The notes below the pieces were generated by a model. It ran no database searches, was not told where the DNA came from, and saw only the letters and a program-made list of their open reading frames with translations. From assembly GCF_938036805.1 (NCBI RefSeq), contig NZ_CALHWC010000064.1:1-6597 (forward strand): a stretch of 6,597 nt of DNA, in the 5' to 3' direction. This document shows, piece after piece, positions 1 through 5,979 of this stretch. Numbering within the stretch: the first letter of the stretch is position 1; every line of letters begins with the position of its first letter. The position numbers and the translations under genes are program-made. This stretch comes from an uncultured Streptococcus sp. (GTDB taxonomy: Bacteria; Bacillota; Bacilli; Lactobacillales; Streptococcaceae).

Positions 1-974
1 CAGACATATTCCATCATATTAGCAAAGCTTTCATTGAGCCAAAGGTCATCCCACCACTTCATAGTGACCAAGTTACCAAACCATTGGTGAGCCAACTCAT
101 GAGCAACGACAAGTGCTACATCTTGACGGCTGGATACCGTAGAATTTTCATCTACCAAGAGGTAAATTTCGCGATAGGTCACAAGGCCCCAGTTTTCCAT
201 AGCACCAGATGAAAAGTCTGGTAGGGCGACATGAAGCGACTGAGGAATCGGATAGTTGACACCGTAATATTCTTCGTAAAATTCAATTGAGCGAACAGCA
301 ATGTCCAAAGCAAACTCTAAGTTGCTGGCTGGGTGAGCCTTGGTCGCGTAGACACCGACCAAAGTTCCGTTTTTAGTTTTAGCGGTAATGCCTTGCATAT
401 CACCCGCAGCAAAGGCCAAGAGATAGGAAGACATGCGAGGCGTTCTTTCAAACTTCCAAATGCCTGTCGCTTTCCGATTTTCAACGTCGATTTCAGGCAT
501 ATTAGACAAGGCAAGTTCGCCCTCTGCTTGGTCAAATTTCAAAGCCAAATCAAAAGTCGCTTTAGCTTCTGGCTCATCTACGCTTGGAAAAGCTTCACGA
601 GCAAAATGGCTCTCAAACTGAGTAGAAATAATTTCTTTTTTCACTCCATCCACAGTATAGTAAGATGGGTAAATCCCCGTCATATTGTCAGTAATCTTAC
701 CTGTATAGGTCACCGTTACTTCAACTTGACCTGTGGCATCTAACTCGATGTAAAGAGCTTCGTTCGCATTGTCGACTGTAAAAGGACGTGTCTGACCAGA
801 TACTTCGGCAGTATCGATTACTAGGTCCTTTTGGTGCAGGGAAATCTTACTTGACTTAGCTTCTCCAATAATGGTCACCTTGCCTGAAAAGGTCTTATCT
901 GCACGATTGAGATCTAGAAATAGATCGTAGTGTTCAGGAACAAAAGTGTCAATAAAATGTGCAACTGCTTGCAT
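1..974 (-). CDS. pepN: Aminopeptidase N (M1 zinc metallopeptidase), N-terminal part, cut by window edge
   Basis: Cytoplasmic broad-specificity aminopeptidase that removes N-terminal residues from peptides taken up by the cell. Translation begins MQAVAHFIDTFVPEHYDLFL; the ATG at 972-974 is preceded by a GAGGAG ribosome site. The window holds 324 complete codons of a protein usually about 845 residues long, so the C-terminal helical part lies beyond position 1. M1 hallmarks are intact: substrate-binding GAMEN at residues 257-261, zinc motif HELAH at 292-296 (His292, His296, catalytic Glu293), and the third zinc ligand Glu315 in LWLNESFA, exactly 18 residues after the second His. The frame is uninterrupted. 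It is a housekeeping gene, visibly less AT-rich than the genes upstream, and separated from them by a terminator and its own promoter, so it is a chromosomal border of the accessory region rather than part of it. Confidence 0.97.
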   Translation of the reverse strand, partial: MQAVAHFIDTFVPEHYDLFLDLNRADKTFSGKVTIIGEAKSSKISLHQKDLVIDTAEVSGQTRPFTVDNANEALYIELDATGQVEVTVTYTGKITDNMTGIYPSYYTVDGVKKEIISTQFESHFAREAFPSVDEPEAKATFDLALKFDQAEGELALSNMPEIDVENRKATGIWKFERTPRMSSYLLAFAAGDMQGITAKTKNGTLVGVYATKAHPASNLEFALDIAVRSIEFYEEYYGVNYPIPQSLHVALPDFSSGAMENWGLVTYREIYLLVDENSTVSSRQDVALVVAHELAHQWFGNLVTMKWWDDLWLNESFANMMEYV

Positions 975-996
975 GTTTTTTCTCCTCGTCTAAGAT

Positions 997-1010
997 ACAG
1001 GAAATCCTGT
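997..1010. repeat. Short perfect inverted repeat in the pepN leader
   Basis: ACAGGA-AA-TCCTGT forms two perfect 6-bp arms around a 2-bp centre. It lies between the predicted pepN -10 element and the pepN ribosome site. The centre is too short for an RNA hairpin loop to form without opening a pair, so a dimeric protein operator is more likely than an RNA element; no regulator is identified. Confidence 0.35.
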
Positions 1011-1032
1011 TCATTAAATACTTTTTGAAACC

Positions 1033-1041
1033 ATTTTACCA
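1033..1041 (-). promoter_or_regulatory. Probable pepN promoter, extended -10 element
   Basis: The minus strand reads TGGTAAAAT, a TGn-extended -10 with TAAAAT. The hexamer 17 bp upstream (TTTTTC) is a poor -35, as is common for extended -10 promoters. It sits just after the upstream terminator and would give a leader of roughly 50 nt, which contains the inverted repeat at 997-1010 and the GAGGAG ribosome site. Confidence 0.5.
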
Positions 1042-1050
1042 CATTTTAAA

Positions 1051-1081
1051 GCAAAGAAAAAGACAAGGATGACCTGTCTTT
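1051..1081 (-). terminator. Intrinsic terminator of the toxin cassette
   Basis: On the minus strand the RNA reads AAAGACAGG-UCAU-CCUUGUCUUU, a 9-bp stem with one bulged base and a 4-nt loop, followed by a U-rich run interrupted by single C residues (UUUUUCUUUG counting the end of the stem). It begins about 25 nt after the stop codon of the last cassette gene (1106) and lies before the pepN promoter, so it separates the cassette transcript from pepN. Confidence 0.75.
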
Positions 1082-1105
1082 GTAATTCACGAGAAACTCA
1101 AAACA

Positions 1106-1432
1106 TTATGTTTTTCTTTTTTCTTTTTCGAGTTCAGCTACGCTTTGATTGTAGATGCGATTTTCTTCCTGGTAGGTCTCTTGCAGGCGATCCTCGAAGT
1201 GGCGAATTTGTCTTTCAAACTCATCCCTATTATCCTCTAGCTGATGCAGTTCATAAGTCGGGATAGAGTCGGGATTGTTGCGACAGAAAGATAGGATGGA
1301 TTCACTCATTCTTTCAGAGACATTTCTAGCCTCTCTTCTCATATCCTGATAATCCCATTCATACTCACTAACTTTCTTTCGAAACGCTATGTGATCGTCA
1401 TCGAGACGATCGATCTTTTTCTGAATATCCAT
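1106..1432 (-). CDS. Small helical hairpin protein, probable type VII toxin export partner 2
   Basis: The 108-residue, highly charged protein has no signal peptide or membrane segment. It reads as two long amphipathic helices (about 1-50 and 59-106) joined by a break with Pro at residues 54 and 58. The ATG at 1430-1432 follows AGGAGG, which overlaps the stop codon of the preceding gene; the intergenic gap is only 8 nt. It is the last gene of the cassette, followed by the terminator at 1051-1081. Position and build match the second small partner of type VIIb toxins (TlaA2 beside the S. aureus lipase TslA, or the DUF3958-type Lap proteins beside LXG toxins), which are thought to bind the toxin's helical targeting domain. 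The functional assignment is inference from context and predicted helicity; I do not recognise the sequence family with certainty. No counterpart remains in cassette 2. Confidence 0.75.
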   Translation of the reverse strand: MDIQKKIDRLDDDHIAFRKKVSEYEWDYQDMRREARNVSERMSESILSFCRNNPDSIPTYELHQLEDNRDEFERQIRHFEDRLQETYQEENRIYNQSVAELEKEKRKT

Positions 1433-1440
1433 AAAGCCTC

Positions 1441-1737
1441 CTATAAGATAGGGCTGGTCAAACTAGGCTTAGGAACAGCGTCTAGTACCTCCTTGATTGA
1501 ATCTGCTGCTCCACCTGTGAAAGCTCCAGATAAGTCAGCAGGTACTTGAGTGGAGGCAAAAGTTTTCATAGCCTCAGCTTGACTATCCAACCAAGTTTGC
1601 AAAGCTTGACTTTCTTCAAGAAGGACAGCTCTTTTAGCTGAAATCAAACCTCGAATGGCAATACGTTCCTGAATCTTTAAATATTCTTTTTTTATACGTT
1701 CGGCTTCCGCTCGATCTTCTGTATTTGGTTCAATCAT
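1441..1737 (-). CDS. Small helical protein (98 aa), probable type VII toxin export partner 1 (WXG100-like)
   Basis: The protein begins MIEPNTEDRAEAERIKKEYL. I chose the ATG at 1735-1737 because TAGGAGGAAACGC stands directly before it (AGGAGG, 6-nt gap) and overlaps the toxin stop codon. A longer reading frame starting at 1785 would run 38 nt into the toxin without a comparable ribosome site. Residues 4-29 and about 31-62 are predicted helices separated around Gly30, giving a WXG100-sized hairpin. The C-terminal third is Gly/Ala/Pro-rich (residues 64-98) and probably flexible. There is no signal peptide and no clear WXG turn; a single Trp is at residue 49. Its place directly after the toxin and before a second helical protein matches TlaA1 of the S. 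aureus TslA locus, or DUF3130-type Lap proteins of LXG loci. A role as toxin-binding export factor is inferred from this. Confidence 0.8.
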   Translation of the reverse strand: MIEPNTEDRAEAERIKKEYLKIQERIAIRGLISAKRAVLLEESQALQTWLDSQAEAMKTFASTQVPADLSGAFTGGAADSIKEVLDAVPKPSLTSPIL

Positions 1738-1747
1738 GCGTTTCCTC

Positions 1748-3088
1748 CTATTTATTTGTAAAAATCTGGGCGCCTTTTTGATCAATTTCTACGATGTTAT
1801 CAGCTGCCTTGTTTAAATTGCCAGCAATTTCCGTCATTTTGGTCGTATAGGCACTTGCTGAGGCGAGAGTAGAGGCTTCTGTTCCTCCATTCCAAGCTTT
1901 GGATAAGGTCAGTTCAGACAAGAGATCTTCTACTTCTCCAGATGAAAGGTTGTGAGCTAATGTAAAAGATGCATTTCTTAGTTCTGAGATGTGCGCCTCA
2001 ACTTTTGTTTTTGCACTTGCTAACTTATCTTTAATCTCTTGCTCGTAGACCTCAGCTTGTAACTGAGCCGTTTGCGCGCTTGTACGAACTAATTCCTCTC
2101 TCAAGCTAATCATTTGACTGCCTGAACTCGTTTTCAAAGAAGCGTGCAGTGCACCAATGCGTTGTCTCTTTAAAGTGAGTAATTCTTGCTTAGAAGGTTC
2201 TGGAGCAAAAGGTCCGTATTCCTTTAAATACTCACGAACATAGTATTCAGGAGTCACCTTGTCCATCTCTAAACCATAATTTGCGATTGCTACATTTACC
2301 TTATATGTTTTTGCTTTATATTCAGCAATCTTTCGTACCTGCTTTTCTGTCATGCCGGAAACGAATTTATTTTTTTTGATATACTTATCAAAATCATAAT
2401 TATTACCTTTTAAATACGGAGTTTGGATATTATGGCTTTTTCCTTCATAAAGGCGAACTTGACCGTAGGGGATAGCTCCTCCATTTCCATCCCCTCCTGT
2501 AATTTCCTTACCAGAATCTGAGTAGATTATCGCATGTTTTTTTAAATACTTCATATCTGATGCTGTGAAATGACCAGTATCTACAGACTTTTTAGCTCCC
2601 CAATCATAGTAATTAACAATTTCTTTAACTCTATATTTTACTGAAAGCTTTGCATTTGGTACTCCAGCTTGACTATGAGCAGATGAATACCAAATTTGAC
2701 CACCTTCCACTCCTTTCTCCTCCAAGCGTCTCTGTGTTTCCGCAAAAAATTCATCCATCTTAGCATACTGGGGACTTAAACCAGAGCCATAAGCGGCATC
2801 AACAGCACCTCTTGCAGATTCCACAGTAGTGGCTATCTCACCAAAAGAATTTTTCAATGGATTAAATTTGTCCTGTGTACCAGCCGTTAAGACAATGGTC
2901 TTTGAATAATCAGTTTTATTATTTACAATAGGAGCGACAGCAATAGCTTCTGTTGCAGAATTTTCAGAATTGATGATTTCGTATTCTTGTCCTCCTCTTT
3001 CAATAGAATCGCTATCGCCCTGTTTAAGTTTTTTCCATTCTCTAACTTTTTTGTGTAATTTCTGTATATCCTCATGTGTTAATTCCAT
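1748..3088 (-). CDS. Reverse-architecture type VII lipase-like toxin (N-terminal hydrolase, C-terminal targeting domain)
   Basis: The protein has 446 residues and no signal peptide, as expected for type VII cargo. The N-terminal half looks like an alpha/beta hydrolase of the lipase type: a strand at IAVAPI (49-54), the strand and oxyanion-like segment TIVLTAGTQ (64-72), a nucleophile elbow SAHSQAG with Ser139, then SDSG with Asp191 and GKSHN with His219, a plausible Ser-Asp-His triad in the right order. The elbow has Ala in place of both glycines of GxSxG. Residues about 297-446 are almost wholly helical, with WNG at 399-401 and a following helix, like a WXG100/LXG hairpin. This toxin-then-targeting order matches S. 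aureus TslA, a type VII-secreted phospholipase. The start overlaps the immunity gene by 10 nt, with GAGGGAG upstream; two small helical genes follow. Lipase activity is inferred. A paralogue, broken by amber, lies at 3914-5260. Confidence 0.78.
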   Translation of the reverse strand: MELTHEDIQKLHKKVREWKKLKQGDSDSIERGGQEYEIINSENSATEAIAVAPIVNNKTDYSKTIVLTAGTQDKFNPLKNSFGEIATTVESARGAVDAAYGSGLSPQYAKMDEFFAETQRRLEEKGVEGGQIWYSSAHSQAGVPNAKLSVKYRVKEIVNYYDWGAKKSVDTGHFTASDMKYLKKHAIIYSDSGKEITGGDGNGGAIPYGQVRLYEGKSHNIQTPYLKGNNYDFDKYIKKNKFVSGMTEKQVRKIAEYKAKTYKVNVAIANYGLEMDKVTPEYYVREYLKEYGPFAPEPSKQELLTLKRQRIGALHASLKTSSGSQMISLREELVRTSAQTAQLQAEVYEQEIKDKLASAKTKVEAHISELRNASFTLAHNLSSGEVEDLLSELTLSKAWNGGTEASTLASASAYTTKMTEIAGNLNKAADNIVEIDQKGAQIFTNK

Positions 3089-3699
3089 TCTGAATAGCTC
3101 CCTCTTTTAATTTTAAGGTTAAAATCTATTTTCGCGTTAGGGCTTCCATTCTCACTTTTATTAACATTTTTTAACTGACCATCGTTTATCAAAGCTTCAA
3201 TGTTATCATCTGTTCCTTTAATTGGAGGTGTTAACTTCGCCTCCTCTGGTAAATGATTAGCGCCACTAACATCGATCTTTTCATCCAAAATTGAAGAACC
3301 TTTTAGAAAAATATTTTCATTGCCCATTTGGTCAAAGTCAAGAGTTAAGTCTCCAGTTGTTCCATATGTCGGATAACCTTTTTTACCTATTCTCTTCCCC
3401 ATCACCGCCCGATTCCCTTCCTTATCATAGATTACTGGCAGAACGTCCGCTGTGAATGGAGGTTTTTCCTTGCCACCTTGGATGAAAATCGGAGAGAATT
3501 CTATTTTAGAAATTCCTGAGTAGTTTTCTTTGATATAGGTCCCAAGCTGTTCTTCTAACAAGCGAAAACCATGCTTAATAATCTTTTCTTCTTTTGCATC
3601 AAGTCCTGTCGAACTTTTTTGTGAATTTACCATATAAAATACTCCTCCAAAAATTAAAACTGCAAGAACTGTAATGATTGCAAAGATTTTTCCCTTCAT
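3079..3699 (-). CDS. Membrane-anchored probable immunity protein of cassette 1 (TipC-like)
   Basis: The protein has 206 residues. The N-terminus is a short basic stretch (MKGK) and one hydrophobic segment (about 5-24) without a lipobox Cys, so it is probably anchored N-in with residues 25-206 outside the membrane. Conserved blocks shared with the two sister copies are FRLLEEQL (45-52), YSGISKIEFSPIF (60-72), VIYDKEGN (89-96), HLPEEAKLT (149-157) and DGQLKNV (173-179). The feel is that of the streptococcal TipC family, immunity to the type VII toxin TelC, but I cannot confirm family membership here. The ATG at 3697-3699 follows GGAGG. The gene comes first in the cassette and overlaps the toxin start, so the two are probably coupled. 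An outward-facing domain fits protection against a toxin acting on the outer face of the membrane. Immunity function is inferred from position, topology and retention in decayed cassettes. Confidence 0.75.
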   Translation of the reverse strand: MKGKIFAIITVLAVLIFGGVFYMVNSQKSSTGLDAKEEKIIKHGFRLLEEQLGTYIKENYSGISKIEFSPIFIQGGKEKPPFTADVLPVIYDKEGNRAVMGKRIGKKGYPTYGTTGDLTLDFDQMGNENIFLKGSSILDEKIDVSGANHLPEEAKLTPPIKGTDDNIEALINDGQLKNVNKSENGSPNAKIDFNLKIKRGSYSEWN

Positions 3700-3736
3700 C
3701 AGTTTCCTCCATTATATTCAATAAAATTGCACAACA

Positions 3737-3751
3737 AGAAAGCGCTTAGAT
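3737..3751. promoter_or_regulatory. cre-like operator (CcpA) at the cassette 1 promoter
   Basis: Read on the minus strand, ATCTAAGCGCTTTCT fits the catabolite-response element WTGNAANCGNWNNCW with one mismatch (C for G at position 3). It lies immediately downstream of the TATAAT at 3754-3759, about where transcription should begin, so bound CcpA would block the promoter. The core AAGCGCTT is palindromic. A similar site stands at the equivalent place in cassette 2 (5898-5912). Regulator identity is inferred from the motif only. Confidence 0.45.
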
Positions 3752-3753
3752 AC

Positions 3754-3783
3754 ATTATAATTAATAATTTCAACATATTTCTA
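3754..3783 (-). promoter_or_regulatory. Probable promoter of cassette 1
   Basis: The minus strand has TAGAAA (3778-3783; 4 of 6 to TTGACA), an 18-bp spacer and a perfect TATAAT (3754-3759). It lies about 55 nt upstream of the immunity start codon at 3699 and directly next to the cre-like site. The same 18-bp layout is found at the cassette 2 promoter. I see no terminator between cassette 2 and this promoter, so readthrough from upstream is possible. Confidence 0.5.
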
Positions 3784-3806
3784 CCTTAATTTTTAGAATA
3801 GTATAT

Positions 3807-3914
3807 TTACTGAGAACGATTTAAGACTATCGTTGTAATTTCTTTAACGCCATTCTCTCTTATCTTCTTTTTTATTTCATCGATATAGACTATATCTGAA
3901 TCTACGCTTCCTCC
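3807..3914 (-). pseudogene. Helper-gene remnant and unexplained coding-like tail after cassette 2
   Basis: Directly after the cassette 2 toxin stop, the minus strand reads TAGGAGGAAGCGTAGATT, the counterpart of TAGGAGGAAACGCATGATT in front of the first helper gene of cassette 1. The ribosome site survives but the ATG has become TAG and the similarity ends. The two helper genes are therefore absent from cassette 2. In a different frame, positions 3914 to 3807 read 35 codons then TAA (for example VDSDIVYIDEIKKKIREN), charged and protein-like, but with no start codon or ribosome site in frame. It may be the 3' end of an unrelated lost gene or chance. I do not recognise it. Confidence 0.4.
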
Positions 3915-5260
3915 TATAATTCTCCAAAAATCTGGCTGCCTTTTTGGTCAATTTCCACGATTCTATCAGCTGCCTTGTTTAATTTTCCTGCTATACTTGT
4001 CATTTCCTTCTGATATGAGTTGGCCGAAGAAAGAGTTGCTGCTTCTATTCCAGTATTCCAAGCTAGCTCAAAACTCAACTCAGATAGTAAACCCTCTATC
4101 TCTCCACAAGAAAGGTTATGAGCCAGCGTATACGCTGCCGATCGTAGTTCTGTTATATGCTGAGAGACACTTTCCTTGGCATTTGCAAGTTTATCTTTGA
4201 TCGCCTGCTCATATACTTCAGCTTGTAACTGAGCTATTTGCGCACTTGTACGAACGAGTTCCTCTCTTAAACTAATTTTTTTATCGCCAGAGCTGGTTCT
4301 TAAAGAAGCGTGCAGTTCATCAATGCGTCGTCTCTTTAAAGTGAGTAATTCTTGCATAGAAGGTTCTGGAGCAAAAGAACCATATTTTTCTAAATATTCT
4401 TTAACATAAGATTCTGGATCTGTACTATCAAACCATGTCTCTAGCTTAGACAAGTCAAATTTTTCAGCAGCTTTAGCTTTTCTTTTAGCAATCTCCCTCA
4501 CTTGCTTTTCAGTCATACCGGAACAGAAAAGACCTTTTTTTACATACCATTTAATATCTAGACTATTACCTTTAATCTTGGGTAAGCCAGCATTATGATG
4601 TTTTCCCTCTACAGTAAATACTTTTCCATACGGGATGATCCCTCCATGACCATCCCAACTTGTTAAATCTTTCCCTTGATCACTGTATGAATGTAAGTGT
4701 TTATTAATATATGCCAATTCTTCATCACTAATACCTCTATAATCGGCTGTATTTTTTGTCAACGAATTCCACGCACCCCAGTCCATGAAATTTGTAATCT
4801 TCTAGACTTTCATTTCCGCAGCTACTTTAGCAACTGCTGGTCCAGCTTGACTAAATCCCGACATATTACTAATATCGACTTCTTGTCCTGTTCCAGCCAT
4901 TTTTTTAGCCTTAGTTAATGATTGGTTATAAAACTCCCGCACGTCCTTTGTCTGTTCTGTTAATTGTTTTCTTGCCATAACTGCATTGAATCCAGATTCT
5001 AAAACATGATTATTAATGTCTCCACCGGGAGCTTGAGTTCCAGCAACAACAATGGTAGTTTGAGTGTAATCTGGCTTCCCTTGCTTATCAAGAGGCGCAA
5101 CGGCAATGGCTTGGGTAGTTTCGTTGACTTCATTGATTAAGATATATTTTTGCCCTCCCCTTTTTATTGAAAAATCTTCACCAGTGTCATGGTTTTTGAT
5201 TATTTTTAGAACTCTTGTTTGTAATTCCTGTACCTGTTCATCATTCAATGCCATTCCCAT
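3914..5260 (-). pseudogene. Second lipase-like toxin, interrupted by one in-frame amber codon
   Basis: This is a paralogue of the toxin at 1748-3088. Without the TAG at 4802-4804 it would be one frame of 448 residues, nearly the same length as the intact copy. The stop is residue 153 and aligns with a Lys (AAG/AAA) of the intact copy between KLSVKYRV and EIVNYYDW, so a single A-to-T change explains it. The 152-residue front part (from 5260) carries the hydrolase nucleophile SGFSQAG (Ser137). The rest, with an ATG at 4784-4786 lacking a good ribosome site, carries the counterparts of Asp (SDQG, full-length numbering 194) and His (GKHHN, 222) and the helical C-terminal domain with WNTG. No frameshift is visible, and the sequence on both sides remains well conserved, so inactivation looks recent. 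The start at 5258-5260 follows AGGAAAGG and overlaps the immunity gene by 16 nt; the ATG at residue 3 is an alternative start. Confidence 0.85.
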
Positions 5261-5874
5261 TCATTTCCTTTCCTAATTTCTATATTATAGACAACTTCTG
5301 CTTCTTGACTGCCTTTTTCACTTTTAACCACATCTTTTAGTTGTCCATCTTTAACAAGCGCTTCAATATTTTCATCCATTGAGGGGTTGATTGTCAATTT
5401 AGCTTTTGGAGGCAAGCTTTTGTAATTCGTTATGTCAAGAAATTTACCATTTACATCAATTTCAATCACTTCCTCATCAAAACCATTAAAATCTAACCGT
5501 AGATCTCCTAAAAGACCGTAGCTTGCATAGCCATGCTTGCCAACTTTCCGTCCTAAATATGCCTTATTCCCATGCTTGTCATAAATTACGGGAACGATAT
5601 TAGCATCGAACATAGTCTGCCCATCCCCACCTTGAATAAAAATTGGTGAAAACTCAATTTTACTGACTCCTGAATAGTGCTCTTTAATATAAGTTGACAA
5701 CTGTTCTTCCAACAAACGAAATCCGCGTTTGTAAAGTTTCACTCCTTTATCGTCTAAAACGTCACTAACATTATATGGCGAATTTTGATGTTCAAGCCAT
5801 TTTGTCATACAATATACTCCTCCTGAAATTAAAACTATAAGAACTGCAATGATCGCAAATTTTTTTTTCTTCAT
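5245..5874 (-). CDS. Membrane-anchored probable immunity protein of cassette 2 (TipC-like)
   Basis: The 209-residue protein is a close relative of the product of 3079-3699. It has MKKKK, one hydrophobic segment (about 6-23), no lipobox, then an extracytoplasmic domain with the shared blocks GFRLLEEQL, HYSGVSKIEFSPIFIQGG, VPVIYDKHGN and NIEALVKDGQLKDV. The two copies agree best in the first 95 or so residues; the middle (about 125-165) has diverged, which is where toxin specificity might lie. The ATG at 5872-5874 has AGGTAGG upstream. The gene is intact although its toxin is broken, so it now appears to be an orphan or second immunity determinant. Codons 3-5 form a run of nine A residues after AAG, a possible slippage site. 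Promoter and two AAGCG-type operator candidates lie just upstream. Immunity function is inferred. Confidence 0.75.
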   Translation of the reverse strand: MKKKKFAIIAVLIVLISGGVYCMTKWLEHQNSPYNVSDVLDDKGVKLYKRGFRLLEEQLSTYIKEHYSGVSKIEFSPIFIQGGDGQTMFDANIVPVIYDKHGNKAYLGRKVGKHGYASYGLLGDLRLDFNGFDEEVIEIDVNGKFLDITNYKSLPPKAKLTINPSMDENIEALVKDGQLKDVVKSEKGSQEAEVVYNIEIRKGNEWEWH

Positions 5875-5897
5875 TATTTACCTACCTCACACCTTTA

Positions 5898-5912
5898 TAA
5901 AAACGCTTTCAT
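5898..5912. promoter_or_regulatory. cre-like operator (CcpA) downstream of the cassette 2 -10
   Basis: On the minus strand ATGAAAGCGTTTTTA matches the catabolite-response element WTGNAANCGNWNNCW with one mismatch (T for C at position 14). It covers the expected transcription start region, a place where CcpA represses. The site is at nearly the same distance from TATAAT as in cassette 1. Confidence 0.5.
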
Positions 5913-5918
5913 TTTTTA

Positions 5919-5948
5919 ATTATAGTATATCACAATATTTCTAGTCAT
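5919..5948 (-). promoter_or_regulatory. Probable promoter of cassette 2
   Basis: The minus strand has ATGACT (5943-5948; 4 of 6 to TTGACA), an 18-bp spacer and TATAAT (5919-5924), about 45 nt before the immunity start codon at 5874. The surrounding intergenic stretch 5875-6041 is AT-rich and otherwise shows no gene and no terminator hairpin. Confidence 0.6.
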
Positions 5949-5979
5949 ACTATTATTTCTGGTCTCATTCATTTCTTTA

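Larger units (their letters stand above)
1748..5874 (-). repeat. Tandem duplication of the immunity-toxin pair
   Basis: The gene pair 1748-3699 and the pair 3914-5874 are diverged copies of one unit, offset by 2166 bp at the toxin stop and 2175 bp at the immunity start, so they are collinear apart from a few codons. Similarity is highest in the toxin's helical C-terminal region. For example CTTTAAAGTGAGTAATTCTT is identical in both copies (plus strand, about 2168-2187 and 4333-4352). Confidence 0.85.

Noticed and set aside
333..743. Open frame of 136 codons on the plus strand
   Set aside because: It lies wholly antisense to pepN, whose frame carries GAMEN and HELAH motifs; no ribosome site or recognisable protein features.
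1738..1785. Longer N-terminus for the first small helper protein (start at 1785)
   Set aside because: It would overlap the toxin by 38 nt with no good ribosome site, while the ATG at 1737 has AGGAGG at ideal spacing.
3815..3834. Inverted repeat AACGAT/ATCGTT as a terminator after cassette 2
   Set aside because: The stem is only 6 bp with an 8-nt loop, AT-rich, and no T-tract follows on the minus strand.
3914..4786. The 290-residue back half of the second toxin as an independent gene
   Set aside because: It is in the same frame as the front half, separated by one TAG, starts in the middle of the hydrolase region and lacks a convincing ribosome site. It is better described as part of a nonsense-mutated gene, though reinitiation cannot be excluded.
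4697..4918. Plus-strand open frame of 73 codons across the amber site
   Set aside because: Antisense shadow of the toxin frame, without ribosome site or homology.
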